From the NCBI RefSeq assembly GCF_900114845.1, contig NZ_FOUK01000004.1:496001-560000 (forward strand): 64,000 nucleotides of DNA. Reading direction: 5' to 3'. The DNA comes from Pimelobacter simplex (GTDB lineage Bacteria; Actinomycetota; Actinomycetes; Propionibacteriales; Nocardioidaceae). Position numbers and translations under genes: made by a program. Of this stretch, positions 17,108 through 25,715 are shown one piece after another. Under the pieces are notes generated by a model. The model was not told the origin of the DNA and made no database searches. It worked only from the letters and a program-made list of their open reading frames with translations. Within the stretch, counting starts at the first letter, position 1; every line of letters starts with the position of its first letter.

Positions 17108-17123
17108 CTAGAACCTGTTCTAG
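17108..17123. promoter_or_regulatory. KstR-type operator
   Basis: CTAGAACCTGTTCTAG is a perfect palindrome with a 2-nt centre and matches the published KstR motif TnnAACnnGTTnnA exactly. It is 20 nt upstream of the LLM oxidoreductase start. No kstR gene is in the window, so the repressor would act from elsewhere. Confidence 0.7.
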
Positions 17124-17143
17124 TTCTCGCCTAGGCTGCGCGC

Positions 17144-18028
17144 GTGGACTTCGCGATGGTGACCGCCTACCACCCGATCGACGAGATCGTCCCGCTCGCG
17201 CGGGCCGCCGAGGAGGCGGGCTTCGGAGCGCTCAGCCTGGCCGACCACGTGGTCGACCTCGAGACGATCGAGACGCCGTACCCCTACACCTCGGACGGCC
17301 GGCGGCGCTGGGACACCGACGTCGACTGGCCCGACCCCTGGGTCACCATCGGCGCCCTCTCGCAGGTGACCACGCGGCTGCAGTTCTTCACCTCGATCTA
17401 CGTCTCCGCCATGCGCAACCCCTTCGTCGTCGCCAAGGCCGTCGGCACCGCCGCCGCCCTGTCCGGCGGCCGGGTCGCGCTCGGCGTCGGCGTCGGCTGG
17501 TGCCGCGACGAGTTCGAGCTGCTCGACGAGGACTTCGGGACCCGCGGCCGCCGTACCGACGAGGGACTCGACCTCATGCGCGAGCTGTGGCAGCCCGGCT
17601 GGACCGAGTTCGCCGGCGAGTTCTACCGCTGCGACCGCCTCGTCATGCGCCCCGAGCCGCCGGGCCCGATCCCGGTCTGGGTCGGCGGCATGTCCGACGT
17701 CGCCCTGCGCCGCGCGGCCCGCAACGACGGCTGGATCGGCGACATGGCCACCGTCGACGAGGCCATCGAGATCGGCGCCCGCCTCCGCGAGATGCGCCGC
17801 GTCGCCGGCCGTGACCCCGAGGAGCCCTTCGCCGTCGTCCCCGCGCTGACGGACGCCCTGCGGCCCGAGGACTTCGCCCGCGCCTCGCGCGGCGGCGTCA
17901 CCATGTGCATGACGATGCCGTGGATGTACTACTACCCGCAGCACGCTCCGCTGGAGCAGAAGCTCGACGGGATCACCCGGTTCGGGGCGGACGTCATCGC
18001 GCCGACCCGCGCGCTGCTGGCCGGCTGA
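17144..18028 (+). CDS. LLM-class (F420-type) oxidoreductase
   Basis: 294 aa, luciferase-like TIM-barrel family. Visible family blocks are EEAGFGALSLADHVV, RVALGVGVGWCRDEFELL and PIPVWVGGMSDVALRRAARNDGW. It resembles the TIGR03619-type predicted F420-dependent enzymes, though FMN use cannot be excluded. GTG 17144. The KstR-type box just upstream points to sterol or steroid catabolism. Its last codons and stop lie in the first copy of a 37-bp direct repeat. Confidence 0.88.
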   Translation: MDFAMVTAYHPIDEIVPLARAAEEAGFGALSLADHVVDLETIETPYPYTSDGRRRWDTDVDWPDPWVTIGALSQVTTRLQFFTSIYVSAMRNPFVVAKAVGTAAALSGGRVALGVGVGWCRDEFELLDEDFGTRGRRTDEGLDLMRELWQPGWTEFAGEFYRCDRLVMRPEPPGPIPVWVGGMSDVALRRAARNDGWIGDMATVDEAIEIGARLREMRRVAGRDPEEPFAVVPALTDALRPEDFARASRGGVTMCMTMPWMYYYPQHAPLEQKLDGITRFGADVIAPTRALLAG

Positions 18029-18036
18029 GGTCCGCC
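18000..18036 (+). repeat. 37-bp direct repeat, copy 1 (3' end of the LLM gene)
   Basis: Identical over 37 nt to 18756-18792. It covers the last codons and stop of the LLM oxidoreductase plus a few bases. The two copies enclose a 719-bp segment with one gene. Confidence 0.85.
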
Positions 18037-18086
18037 GCTCTGCGGACTGCCTCGACCTGTCGGGGCCTGGCCGTAGCGTCGCCGGC

Positions 18087-18617
18087 ATGGACCGGCTCAC
18101 CGGGCCGCACGTCTTCGTGGACGAGACGAAGCACCGTGACTACGTCATGGCGGCGGCCTCCCTTTCTCCGCGTGATGTCGCGGTGGCGCGCAGACACGTG
18201 CGGGCGCTGGCGCTGCCCGGGGCGGAGCGGGTGCACTTCACGCACGAGAGGCCCGCACGACGGCGGCAGCTCCTCGCGAGCATGCGCGAGATCGACGTCC
18301 AGGTGACGCTCTACGTGGCCCGGACGCGCGATCATGCCGCCGGGCGGAGCGCCTGCCTGAAGGCGATCCTCGACGACGTCGTCGAGGTCAAGGCCGCGAT
18401 GCTCGTCCTCGAGCTGGACGACTCGGTGGCGGTCGCGGATCGGCGGCTGATCGCGCAGCGGTTCCGGTACGAACCCGACGTACCGCACTACCGTCAGCTG
18501 CGCGCGAAGGAGGAACCGCTCCTGTGGATCAGCGATGCCGTCGCGTGGTGCGCCCAGCGCGGTGGGGAGTGGGCCGAGGCGTGCGCTCCACTCGTCGTCG
18601 AGACGCGCCTGGTGTAG
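18087..18617 (+). CDS. Unknown protein, DUF3800-like
   Basis: 176 aa. The N-terminal VFVDETKHRDYVMAAASL and a C-terminal ISDAVAWCAQRGGEW recall the RNase H-like DUF3800 family, in which acidic residues at these places could bind metal. The match is by eye and tentative. ATG 18087. It lies alone inside a segment flanked by the 37-bp direct repeat, so it may have been acquired separately from its neighbours. Confidence 0.7.
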   Translation: MDRLTGPHVFVDETKHRDYVMAAASLSPRDVAVARRHVRALALPGAERVHFTHERPARRRQLLASMREIDVQVTLYVARTRDHAAGRSACLKAILDDVVEVKAAMLVLELDDSVAVADRRLIAQRFRYEPDVPHYRQLRAKEEPLLWISDAVAWCAQRGGEWAEACAPLVVETRLV

Positions 18618-18800
18618 CCCCAAAAAGGCGCGAGCCCGGCTCGTTCACCGTCCGGAGAACTGCCGGGCCTACTTCGCAGGGCTAGTGCCCCTTGCGCCCA
18701 CCAGTATGCCTCCGGGCGCCTCCGGCGTTCAACCCCCTTCAGGGCGGACCCCCACCGCCGACCCGCGCGCTGCTGGCCGGCTGAGGTCCGCCCCGCGGGC
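18618..18800. other. Non-coding part of the repeat-flanked segment
   Basis: No convincing gene. It holds short GC-rich inverted stretches (around GAGCCCGGCTC at 18639-18649) that may act as the terminator of the 176-aa gene. It ends with copy 2 of the 37-bp repeat just before the TetR stop. Confidence 0.4.
18756..18792 (+). repeat. 37-bp direct repeat, copy 2
   Basis: Identical to 18000-18036. It repeats the LLM gene's C-terminal codons and stop but is not attached to a gene here, as expected for an insertion that duplicated or restored its target. Confidence 0.85.
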
Positions 18801-19427
18801 TCACCCCTCCAAGTACGTCGTCAGCGCTGTCACCAACGTCCGGTGGGCACGGTCGATGTCGACCGTCGTCCCGAACTGCTGGTCGGCCCGCAGCCCGCGC
18901 AGGGCACTCGGCAGCAGCGCCGCCACGTCCGAGGCGCGGTCGGCGTCGACCGGTGGACCGTCGAGCGTGGCGAAGAAGTGCAGGAACGCCTCGGCCCACA
19001 GCTCGTCGAGCCTCGCGAGCGAGGCGGACGTGCGCGGGTGCGACTCGGCGAGGACGTCGAGCGGCCGGGGCAGCCCGGCGCGGACGGTCTCGATCGCGAC
19101 GCCGTACGGCGAGGCGAGCACCGAGCGGTAGAGCTCGGCCACCTCGGCGACCCGGCCCTGCACGGTGGCGCTCTCCGGCGCGGCCCACAGCTCGGGTCCG
19201 GCTTCGATGATCAGCTCGATCACCGACGACCAGAACCCGTCGGAGTCGCCGAAGAGGTTCTGGACCGAGCCCCAGCTCAGCCCCGCCTCCTTGGCGACCA
19301 TGTTGATGGAGACCGTCTCCGGTCGTCCCGTCCCGAGCATCTCCAGTGCGGTGGAGAGCAGCTTCTCGCGAGCTGCCACTCCTCTTTTGTTCGGTTTGCG
19401 CGGCGGAGCCGCAGGCGTCGTTCTCAT
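18801..19427 (-). CDS. TetR-family regulator
   Basis: 208 aa. A basic N-terminal tail, then an HTH (SINMVAKEAGLSWGSVQNLF) and a helical effector domain. ATG 19427. It is divergent from the HelD-like gene across 154 nt. A palindrome close to its start could be its operator. The target is unknown; the neighbouring helD is the obvious candidate. Confidence 0.88.
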   Translation of the reverse strand: MRTTPAAPPRKPNKRGVAAREKLLSTALEMLGTGRPETVSINMVAKEAGLSWGSVQNLFGDSDGFWSSVIELIIEAGPELWAAPESATVQGRVAEVAELYRSVLASPYGVAIETVRAGLPRPLDVLAESHPRTSASLARLDELWAEAFLHFFATLDGPPVDADRASDVAALLPSALRGLRADQQFGTTVDIDRAHRTLVTALTTYLEG

Positions 19428-19458
19428 CGTGTTCCCCCCTAGGACGCAGCGATGCCTT

Positions 19459-19471
19459 GTTGATATTCAAC
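19459..19471. promoter_or_regulatory. Possible TetR operator
   Basis: GTTGATATTCAAC is a perfect 5-3-5 palindrome. A wider TTGTTG/CAACAA pair (19457-19462 and 19472-19477) surrounds it. It is 32 nt upstream of the TetR start. Confidence 0.5.
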
Positions 19472-19581
19472 CAACAACCTGGCAGCGCGCTACGTCTCCG
19501 TCCCGGCCTGTAGAGTTGGTGGCTTGCCGCGCCCGGGGTGCGGTGGTCAGAACACGAGTGCGGACGGCAGGGGTCACGTCG

Positions 19582-21807
19582 GTGGCAGATGAGCTGGTGG
19601 AGCGCGAGGTCGCAGCAGAACAGGCCTTCGTCGACCGGGTCTATCGGCAGCTGGAGCACGCCGGCCAGGCCGCCCAGTCGCTGGCCCGCGAGGGTCATTC
19701 TCGGGCCCACCTCGGGCACGAAGGTGGTCTGGTCGAGCGGGACGCGATGGTCTTCCAGGCCGCCAAGCGGATCGCCCAGCTCGACGCCGCCCACGAGGGT
19801 CTGGTGTTCGGTCGTCTCGACCTCGACGCCACCGTCGACGCCGAGCCCCGGTACGTCGGCCGGATCGGTCTGCGCGACGACCAGCACGACTCGCTGCTGA
19901 TCGACTGGCGCGCGCCCGCCGCCGCGGTGTTCTACCAGGCCACCGCCGCCGAGCCCCAGCACGTGCTGCGCCGCCGGGTGCTGCGCAGCACCGGCCGCGC
20001 CGTTGTCGGCGTCGAGGACGAGCTGCTCGACGCCGAGGGCATGGCCGCCGCCGAGGAGGCCGGCCGCGCGCTGCCGATCATCGGCGAGGGCGCGCTCATG
20101 GCGCAGCTCTCCCGGGCCCGCGACCGCTCGATGCACTCGATCGTCGCCACCATCCAGGCCGAGCAGGACAAGGCGATCCGGGCGCCCTCGAAGGGCGTCG
20201 TCAGCATCTCCGGCGGTCCCGGCACCGGCAAGACGGTCGTCGCGCTGCACCGCGCGGCGTACCTCCTCTACACCGACCGGCAGCGCTACGAGCGCGGCGG
20301 CGTGCTCGTCGTCGGGCCGTCCGGCGTCTTCATGCGCTACATCGAGCGGGTGCTGCCGTCCCTCGGCGAGACCGCCGTCGCCCTGCGCAGCCTCGGCGAG
20401 GTCGTCGACGAGGTCCGCGCCACCCGCCACGACGAGCCCGCCGTCGCCGACGTCAAGGGCTCGGCGCGGATGGCCGAGGTGATGCGCCGCGTCTCCCGTC
20501 AGCAGGCGCCCGGCAGTCCGCGCGAGTACCGCGTCTTCTGGCGCGACGACCGCCTGGTGCTCGACCGTGGCCGGCTCGGCCAGGTGCGCCGGCAGCTGAT
20601 GTCCCAGGGGCTGCGCAACAAGCAGCTCCCGCGCGTCTCCAACGCCCTCCTCGACGCGCTGTGGCGCCAGGTCCGTGGTGAGCGCGGCCGCGACCAGGGC
20701 CGCGAGAAGTTCAACGACGAGATGCTCTCGCGCCAGGACTTCCTCGACTTCGCCCTCGCCTGGTGGCCGCCGCTCGACGCGGCCGGCGTCCTGTGCTGGC
20801 TGCGCGAGCCCGAGCTCCTCGCCCGGGTCGCCGAGGGCGTCCTGTCCGCCGAGGAGCAGCGCCTCCTCGCCAAGTCCTGGGCCGGGCTCGACCCGAACCG
20901 CCCCATCAGCGGCCAGATCTCGATCGAGGACGTCCCGCTCCTCGACGAGCTGCGCTACGCCCTCGGCGACGTCCCGCAGAAGGCCGACGACGAGCGCGAC
21001 GACCCGCTCGCCCTGATCGAGGGCGCGGTCAACATCCAGGAGCTGATGACCGCCGCCGACCGCGAGTACGCCCCCGCGGGCCGCGCCTGGCGCCCCCCGG
21101 TCAGCAGCATCGAGGACGACGGGTACGCCCACGTCCTCATCGACGAGGCCCAGGACCTCACCCCCATGCAGTGGCGGATGGTCGGGCGCCGCGGCCGCAC
21201 CGCCTCCTGGACCATCGTCGGCGACCCCGCCCAGTCCTCCTGGCCCGAGCCGGCCGAGGCCGACGCCGCCCGCGCCGCGGCCCTGGAGCGCAAGCAGATC
21301 CACCGCTTCCACCTGTCGACCAACTACCGCAACTCGGCCGAGATCTACGCCCACGCCGCCGCCTACGCCGAACGCGTCGGCCTCGACGCCGACCTCCCCG
21401 ACGCCGTCCGCCGCACCGGCGTCCCGCCCCGCGAGGTACGCCTCACCGACGGTGCCGACCTCGAGTCCGCCACCCGCGAGGCCGTCCTCGAGCTGGCCGG
21501 AGCCGTCTCGGGCACCGTGGGCATCGTCGTCCCGGTCGCCCGGCGCTCGGAGGTCAACGCCTGGCTGGCCTCCTGGCCCGAGCTCGCCTCCGACGCCGCC
21601 GGCGCCCGCGCCGCCGTCGACTCCTCGGTCACGCCCTCGGGCGACGACCGGGTCGTCGTCCTGACCGGGCTCGACACGAAGGGGCTGGAGTTCGACGGCA
21701 TCGTCGTCGTCCGGCCGCAGGAGATCGAGGACGAGTCGCAGACCGGGCGGGCGACGCTGTACGTCGTCCTGACCCGGGCGACGCAGCTGCTCACCACGAT
21801 CAGCTGA
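19582..21807 (+). CDS. helD: HelD/HelR-type RNA polymerase-recycling ATPase (UvrD-like)
   Basis: 741 aa, superfamily 1 helicase-like. The N-terminal coiled-coil region (about 1-70) would reach into the RNA polymerase channel. Walker A is SGGPGTGKTVVALHRAAYLL and Walker B is HVLIDEAQDLTPMQW; motifs near RFHLSTNYRN and LTGLDTKGLEFDGIVVV complete the ATPase. HelD releases stalled polymerase, and some actinobacterial HelR proteins protect against rifamycins. GTG 19582 is chosen because the coiled coil begins there; the frame is open further upstream without homology. I find no clear rifamycin-associated element upstream. Confidence 0.9.
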   Translation: MADELVEREVAAEQAFVDRVYRQLEHAGQAAQSLAREGHSRAHLGHEGGLVERDAMVFQAAKRIAQLDAAHEGLVFGRLDLDATVDAEPRYVGRIGLRDDQHDSLLIDWRAPAAAVFYQATAAEPQHVLRRRVLRSTGRAVVGVEDELLDAEGMAAAEEAGRALPIIGEGALMAQLSRARDRSMHSIVATIQAEQDKAIRAPSKGVVSISGGPGTGKTVVALHRAAYLLYTDRQRYERGGVLVVGPSGVFMRYIERVLPSLGETAVALRSLGEVVDEVRATRHDEPAVADVKGSARMAEVMRRVSRQQAPGSPREYRVFWRDDRLVLDRGRLGQVRRQLMSQGLRNKQLPRVSNALLDALWRQVRGERGRDQGREKFNDEMLSRQDFLDFALAWWPPLDAAGVLCWLREPELLARVAEGVLSAEEQRLLAKSWAGLDPNRPISGQISIEDVPLLDELRYALGDVPQKADDERDDPLALIEGAVNIQELMTAADREYAPAGRAWRPPVSSIEDDGYAHVLIDEAQDLTPMQWRMVGRRGRTASWTIVGDPAQSSWPEPAEADAARAAALERKQIHRFHLSTNYRNSAEIYAHAAAYAERVGLDADLPDAVRRTGVPPREVRLTDGADLESATREAVLELAGAVSGTVGIVVPVARRSEVNAWLASWPELASDAAGARAAVDSSVTPSGDDRVVVLTGLDTKGLEFDGIVVVRPQEIEDESQTGRATLYVVLTRATQLLTTIS

Positions 21808-21851
21808 GCTGAGGACACGCCGGCGAGTCCCCGCCGACGTAGCATGAGCCC

Positions 21852-22094
21852 ATGGAGCGCCGCGACGACGAGCCCCGCGACGACGACGAGGGTGCCGTCG
21901 CCTGGACCCAGGCCGAGCACATCCCCGCCGACGCGCGCCGGATGGGCCTGAGCCGGTCGGTGCCCGACGGCGCGCTGCTCGAGCTGGCCGGCTCGCTCGA
22001 CAGCGGCAAGCGCTCGCACCGGATCGTCGCGTGGGTGCTGCTGTTCGCGTTCGCCGTGCCGGTGCTGCTGAGCCTGCTCAGCTTGCTGCGCTGA
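21852..22094 (+). CDS. Small single-pass membrane protein
   Basis: 80 aa. A very acidic N-terminus (ERRDDEPRDDDEG) is followed by a C-terminal hydrophobic helix (IVAWVLLFAFAVPVLLSLL), so it should be tail-anchored with the charged part in the cytoplasm. No family recognised. It follows helD by 44 nt and could be cotranscribed. Confidence 0.65.
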   Translation: MERRDDEPRDDDEGAVAWTQAEHIPADARRMGLSRSVPDGALLELAGSLDSGKRSHRIVAWVLLFAFAVPVLLSLLSLLR

Positions 22095-22439
22095 CCGCGT
22101 CGCCCCCCTCCGGGCGACAGCGTGCCTGACACCCGACCCCGATGCGGGGGTCATTCTCCCTCGACGGCGCCTGGTTGGTGGCTGGGGACGCGCGCCGCGA
22201 CCTAGTGTCGCCGCACAGGCGCCGACAACTCGGGCAGCTCGGCGTTTCCGCCGCGTCCGGTCAGCGCAGTCGACGGAGGGGGTCGGAAGTGAATTGCGCC
22301 GTGACCAGGCCGGGCGCACGGTCGGGTGGGACCGACACCGGGCACGGGGGCCGGAACGCTGCCGGGGTCGGGGTCGCGGCGGCGTGAGGAACGGTGGGGT
22401 GGTGCGCCGGCCGAGGCCGGCGGACCACGGGGGGATGTC
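22095..22439. other. Intergenic region before the response regulator
   Basis: About 345 nt with no gene I can support. A 33-codon open frame (22289-22387, GTG start after AGGGGG) exists but has no recognisable features. The GC-rich inverted stretch GCCGGCCGAGGCCGGC (22412-22427) and the G-tract before 22440 may belong to the next gene's leader. Confidence 0.4.
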
Positions 22440-23126
22440 GTGAGCCGTCCTGCGGTGGGCGCGCAGCGCTACGAGTGGCGGATCGCCGTCGTCGAGGACC
22501 ACCTGCTCCAGCGCAAGCGGACCGAGGAGCTGCTCCACGCGCAGTCCGGCCTGAGTGTGGTGTGGTCGGGGGAGACCTTCCCCGAGTTCACCGCCTGGTT
22601 GGACGACGCGCCTGAGTCGCGACGGCCGCACCTGGTGGTCCTCGACCTCATGGTCGAGCGCGGGCCGAGTGTCGACCCGGCGCGGGTCCGCGAGCTCACC
22701 CGGTCGGGGGTCCGGGTGCTGGTCCTCTCGGCGATGGGCTCGCCCGAGCTGGTCCGCAAGATCCTGCAGGCCGGGATCGGCGGCATCGTCGGCAAGCGGG
22801 ACCCCGAGGAGGACATCGTCGCCGCGATCTGGACGGTGCTGGGCCGCGGTCAGTGGCTGACGCCCGAGCTGGCGAGCGTGATCGCCGGGGACGCCGACCG
22901 TCCGCGACTCAGCGACCAGGAGGAGCGGGCGCTCGTCCTCTATGCCTCCGGCCTGACGCTCGATGCGGTCGCGACGGCGCTCGGTGTCAGGAAGGACACC
23001 GCGAAGAAGTACCTCAGCCGGGTCAAGGCGAAGTACGCCGCGGCGGGTCGTCCGGCGAGCACGAAGCTCGAGCTCAACGCGATCGCCCAGCAGGACGGAT
23101 ACCTCGATCCACCCGCGCGGGTCTGA
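22440..23126 (+). CDS. Response regulator, LuxR/NarL-like
   Basis: 228 aa. The receiver domain has VVEDHLLQ and the phospho-acceptor D69 (LVVLDLMVERG). The C-terminal HTH (LDAVATALGVRKDTAKKYL) is GerE-like. GTG 22440 follows a G-rich ribosome site. No partner histidine kinase is nearby. Its position before a minimal AraC protein and the alkane hydroxylase genes might link it to hydrocarbon signals; this is inference from order only. Confidence 0.83.
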   Translation: MSRPAVGAQRYEWRIAVVEDHLLQRKRTEELLHAQSGLSVVWSGETFPEFTAWLDDAPESRRPHLVVLDLMVERGPSVDPARVRELTRSGVRVLVLSAMGSPELVRKILQAGIGGIVGKRDPEEDIVAAIWTVLGRGQWLTPELASVIAGDADRPRLSDQEERALVLYASGLTLDAVATALGVRKDTAKKYLSRVKAKYAAAGRPASTKLELNAIAQQDGYLDPPARV

Positions 23127-23146
23127 CCGGCAGAGCCAGGACCCCC

Positions 23147-23169
23147 GAACGTGGGGCATTTGCCCGTTC
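23147..23169. promoter_or_regulatory. Inverted repeat upstream of the AraC-type gene
   Basis: Nested arms GAACG.GGGCA / TGCCC.GTTC around a TT centre, 20 nt after the response-regulator stop. It could be a terminator or an operator. Confidence 0.35.
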
Positions 23170-23300
23170 CTCCTGGGAAACGCCGACGCCCACCGGCGGC
23201 GCACCTCATGATGCAGGGGCTCGCCTGCACGCCCGCCGGTGAGTCCGTGGTCATCCGGGGGAACGTCCTGCGGCCACGGCACGAGGAGCTGGGAGAGACG

Positions 23301-23735
23301 GTGCCTGATCGGGAGGTGGAGGTGCTCACCGCGATCGAGCTCGCCGGCCTGCTGGCGGAGGGTCGCTTCCCGGCGGACGCCGACGGCGCGTCGCGGTCCG
23401 GCGCGCTCCTGCTGAAGGTGCTCGTGCACATGAGCCAGCACGCCTGCTCGCCGACGACCACCGTCGAGTCGATCGCCGCCGCCCACGGGGTCACCCGCCG
23501 CGCCCTGGAGCTGCACTTCGCCAAGGTGGGGGCGACCCCGGCGACGATGCTGCGCTCGTTCCGGATCGGCCGGGCGAGCGGCCTGATGCTGAAGGGCGAC
23601 CGGCCGGAGCAGGTGGCGACGATCGCCGAGCGCGCCGGGTTCGGGAGCGTCTCGGCCCTGTCCCGCGCCTTCCAGCGGGAGACGGGCATGACCCCGGCGG
23701 CCTGGCGCCGTCAGTACCGCAGCCTCACCGGCTGA
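23301..23735 (+). CDS. Minimal AraC-family regulator upstream of alkB
   Basis: 144 aa, almost only the two-HTH DNA-binding domain (SIAAAHGVTRRALELHF and IAERAGFGSVSALSRAFQRETGMTPAAWR). About 45 residues precede it, too short for a usual sensor domain. GTG 23301 has GGGAGAG upstream; the frame extends to 23151 but that part has no homology. It is 160 nt before alkB, with two direct GTTGTGCA repeats between, so it probably activates the alkane hydroxylase genes. Confidence 0.8.
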   Translation: MPDREVEVLTAIELAGLLAEGRFPADADGASRSGALLLKVLVHMSQHACSPTTTVESIAAAHGVTRRALELHFAKVGATPATMLRSFRIGRASGLMLKGDRPEQVATIAERAGFGSVSALSRAFQRETGMTPAAWRRQYRSLTG

Positions 23736-23771
23736 GCGGACCGGCTGAGCGGAGCAGCGGCCGGGAAGGCC

Positions 23772-23810
23772 GTTGTGCAACCTGCCAACGCCTCCCGGCA
23801 AGGTTGTGCA
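23772..23810 (+). promoter_or_regulatory. Tandem repeat upstream of alkB, possible AraC sites
   Basis: GTTGTGCA occurs twice (23772-23779 and 23803-23810), 31 bp apart, about three helical turns, on the same strand between the AraC gene and alkB. Confidence 0.45.
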
Positions 23811-23895
23811 GCCGACCCGAGAGCCGCGGGGCGCGCCGCTGCGACCGTTGCCGGGTACGGCGACGAGGCGGTCGCCCGACCCGAGGAGGCTCCCG

Positions 23896-25353
23896 ATGGC
23901 GAAGTACGCAACCCATGGCGCGGACGGCACGTCCGTCCCCTGGCGCGACAAGAAGCGGTACCTGTGGATGCTGGGCCTGGTGGTCCCGGCCACGCCGCTC
24001 GTCGGGATCGCGCTCTTCCAGGCGACCGACCGCGCGCTGTGGTTCTGGCTGACGCCGGTCGTGTTCTTCGCGCTCATCCCGCTCCTCGACCTGATCGCCG
24101 GGTACGACGACACGAACCCGCCCGACGACGTCATCGAGGCGCTCGAGAACGACCGCTACTACCGGTGGGTGACCTACCTCTACCTCCCGGTGCAGTACGT
24201 CGGCTTCGTCATCGCGATGTGGTTCCTGGCGACCGCGGACCTGAGCGTGGCGGCCAAGGTGGGCCTGGCGATCTCGGTCGGCGTCGTCGGCGGCGTCGCG
24301 ATCAACACCGCGCACGAGCTGGGCCACAAGCGCGAGTCGGTGGAGCGCTGGGCGTCGAAGATCGCGCTGGCGCAGACGTTCTACGGCCACTTCTACATCG
24401 AGCACAACCGCGGCCACCACGTCCGCGTCGCCACGCCCGAGGACCCGGCGTCGAGCCGGATGGGGGAGAGCGTCTACCGGTTCTGGCCGCGCACGGTGGC
24501 CGGCTCGCTGAAGAGCTCGTGGGGACTGGAGGCCCGGCGCTACCAGCGCAAGGGGACGCACCCGTTCCACCTCGGCAACGACGTCCTCAACGCGTGGCTG
24601 ATGACCGTGGCGCTGTGGGGCGGGCTGCTGCTCTGGCTCGGCCTGGCGTACGACGTCAACCCGGCCGCCCTGCTGCCGTACCTCGTGCTGCAGGCGGTCG
24701 TCGGCTTCTCGCTGCTCGAGGTCGTCAACTACATGGAGCACTACGGCATGCTGCGCCAGAAGGTCGGCGTCGGCGCGAAGCAGAGGTTCGAGCGGGTCGC
24801 GCCGTCGCACTCGTGGAACTCCAACAACATCGCGACCAACGTGCTGCTCTACCACCTGCAGCGGCACAGCGACCACCACGCGAACCCCACCCGTCGCTAC
24901 CAGACGCTGCGCGACTTCAAGGACGCCCCGGTGCTGCCGACCGGCTACACGGGCATGATCGTCGTCGCCCTGTTCCCGCCCGTCTTCCGGGCGCTCATGG
25001 ACAAGCGCGTCGTCGCCCACTACGACGGCGACCTCCGCCGGGCCAACCTGCTGCCGAGCAAGCGCGAGAAGCTGCTGCGCCGCTATCCCGTCCCCGCCGC
25101 CGTCACCGCGGCCGAGCGCGAGGCCGAGCTCCGGGCCGACGCCAGCGCCCACGAGTTCGACGGCGAGGTGCTCGCCGCGCAGTGCCCCGGCTGCCAGTAC
25201 ACCTACGAGGTCGCGGAGGGCAACGAGCTCGAGGGCTTCGCCGCCGGGACCGCCTGGAAGGACATCCCCGACGACTGGTGCTGCCCCGACTGCGGGGTGC
25301 GCGAGAAGGTCGACTTCAAGGCCGTCGAGCCGCGCTACAAGGTCGGTGCGTGA
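23896..25353 (+). CDS. alkB: Alkane 1-monooxygenase fused to rubredoxin
   Basis: 485 aa. Residues about 1-390 are the AlkB membrane diiron hydroxylase with several membrane helices and the histidine boxes HELGHK, EHNRGHHVRVAT, NYMEHYG and LQRHSDHH. Residues about 425-480 are a rubredoxin domain with two cysteine pairs (CPGC and CCPDC). The fusion gives the enzyme its own electron carrier for terminal oxidation of alkanes to alcohols at the membrane. AlkB-rubredoxin fusions are known in actinobacteria. ATG 23896 follows GAGGAGG. The stop overlaps the ferredoxin start by 1 nt. Confidence 0.96.
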   Translation: MAKYATHGADGTSVPWRDKKRYLWMLGLVVPATPLVGIALFQATDRALWFWLTPVVFFALIPLLDLIAGYDDTNPPDDVIEALENDRYYRWVTYLYLPVQYVGFVIAMWFLATADLSVAAKVGLAISVGVVGGVAINTAHELGHKRESVERWASKIALAQTFYGHFYIEHNRGHHVRVATPEDPASSRMGESVYRFWPRTVAGSLKSSWGLEARRYQRKGTHPFHLGNDVLNAWLMTVALWGGLLLWLGLAYDVNPAALLPYLVLQAVVGFSLLEVVNYMEHYGMLRQKVGVGAKQRFERVAPSHSWNSNNIATNVLLYHLQRHSDHHANPTRRYQTLRDFKDAPVLPTGYTGMIVVALFPPVFRALMDKRVVAHYDGDLRRANLLPSKREKLLRRYPVPAAVTAAEREAELRADASAHEFDGEVLAAQCPGCQYTYEVAEGNELEGFAAGTAWKDIPDDWCCPDCGVREKVDFKAVEPRYKVGA

Positions 25354-25547
25354 TGCGGATCGTCGCCGACAAGGGCAAGTGCGAGGGCCTGGGGATGTGC
25401 GAGTCCATGGCCGACGACTACTTCGAGGTCGACGAGGACGACGAGCTGGTGCAGGTCCTCGTCGACACCCCGCCGGAGACTGACCGCGCCCACGTCTTCG
25501 CCGCCGTCCAGGCCTGCCCGGTGCTGGCCCTCACCCTCGAGGGCTGA
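25353..25547 (+). CDS. 3Fe-4S-type ferredoxin
   Basis: 64 aa. Cysteines in a C-x5-C spacing (CEGLGMC) plus a late ACP motif fit the short 3Fe-4S ferredoxins that usually serve actinobacterial P450s. Its start overlaps the alkB stop, so it should be made with AlkB. The fused rubredoxin is the expected direct donor to AlkB, so this ferredoxin may feed the rubredoxin or another oxygenase. No reductase gene is adjacent. Confidence 0.9.
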   Translation: MRIVADKGKCEGLGMCESMADDYFEVDEDDELVQVLVDTPPETDRAHVFAAVQACPVLALTLEG

Positions 25548-25560
25548 CCCCGCCGGCCCC

Positions 25561-25711
25561 GCGAAGTGGGTGGGCTGCGGGTCCGAAGTGGGCCGGTTGC
25601 GGGCGCGAGGTGGTTGACGCGACAACGTCCGCGGGATCTCGGACCCGCAACCCACGCACTTCGGCCCCGCAACCCACCCACTTCGGACCCGCAACCCACC
25701 CACTTCGGGGA
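25561..25711. repeat. Compound inverted-repeat element A
   Basis: Built from a roughly 22-bp unit (CGAAGTGGG..GGTTGCGGG type). Two copies read forward on the left and three in reverse complement on the right, between convergent genes. The same unit forms element B at 44099-44202. It may serve as a bidirectional terminator. Confidence 0.7.
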
Positions 25712-25715
25712 GGGG

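Noticed and set aside
19500..19560. Possible rifamycin-associated element upstream of helD (GGCTTGC near 19522)
   Set aside because: Only one arm resembles the known palindromic element; the CGGCAAG half is missing.
22289..22387. 33-codon open frame before the response regulator
   Set aside because: Low-complexity Gly/Arg composition without a supporting feature; left as intergenic.
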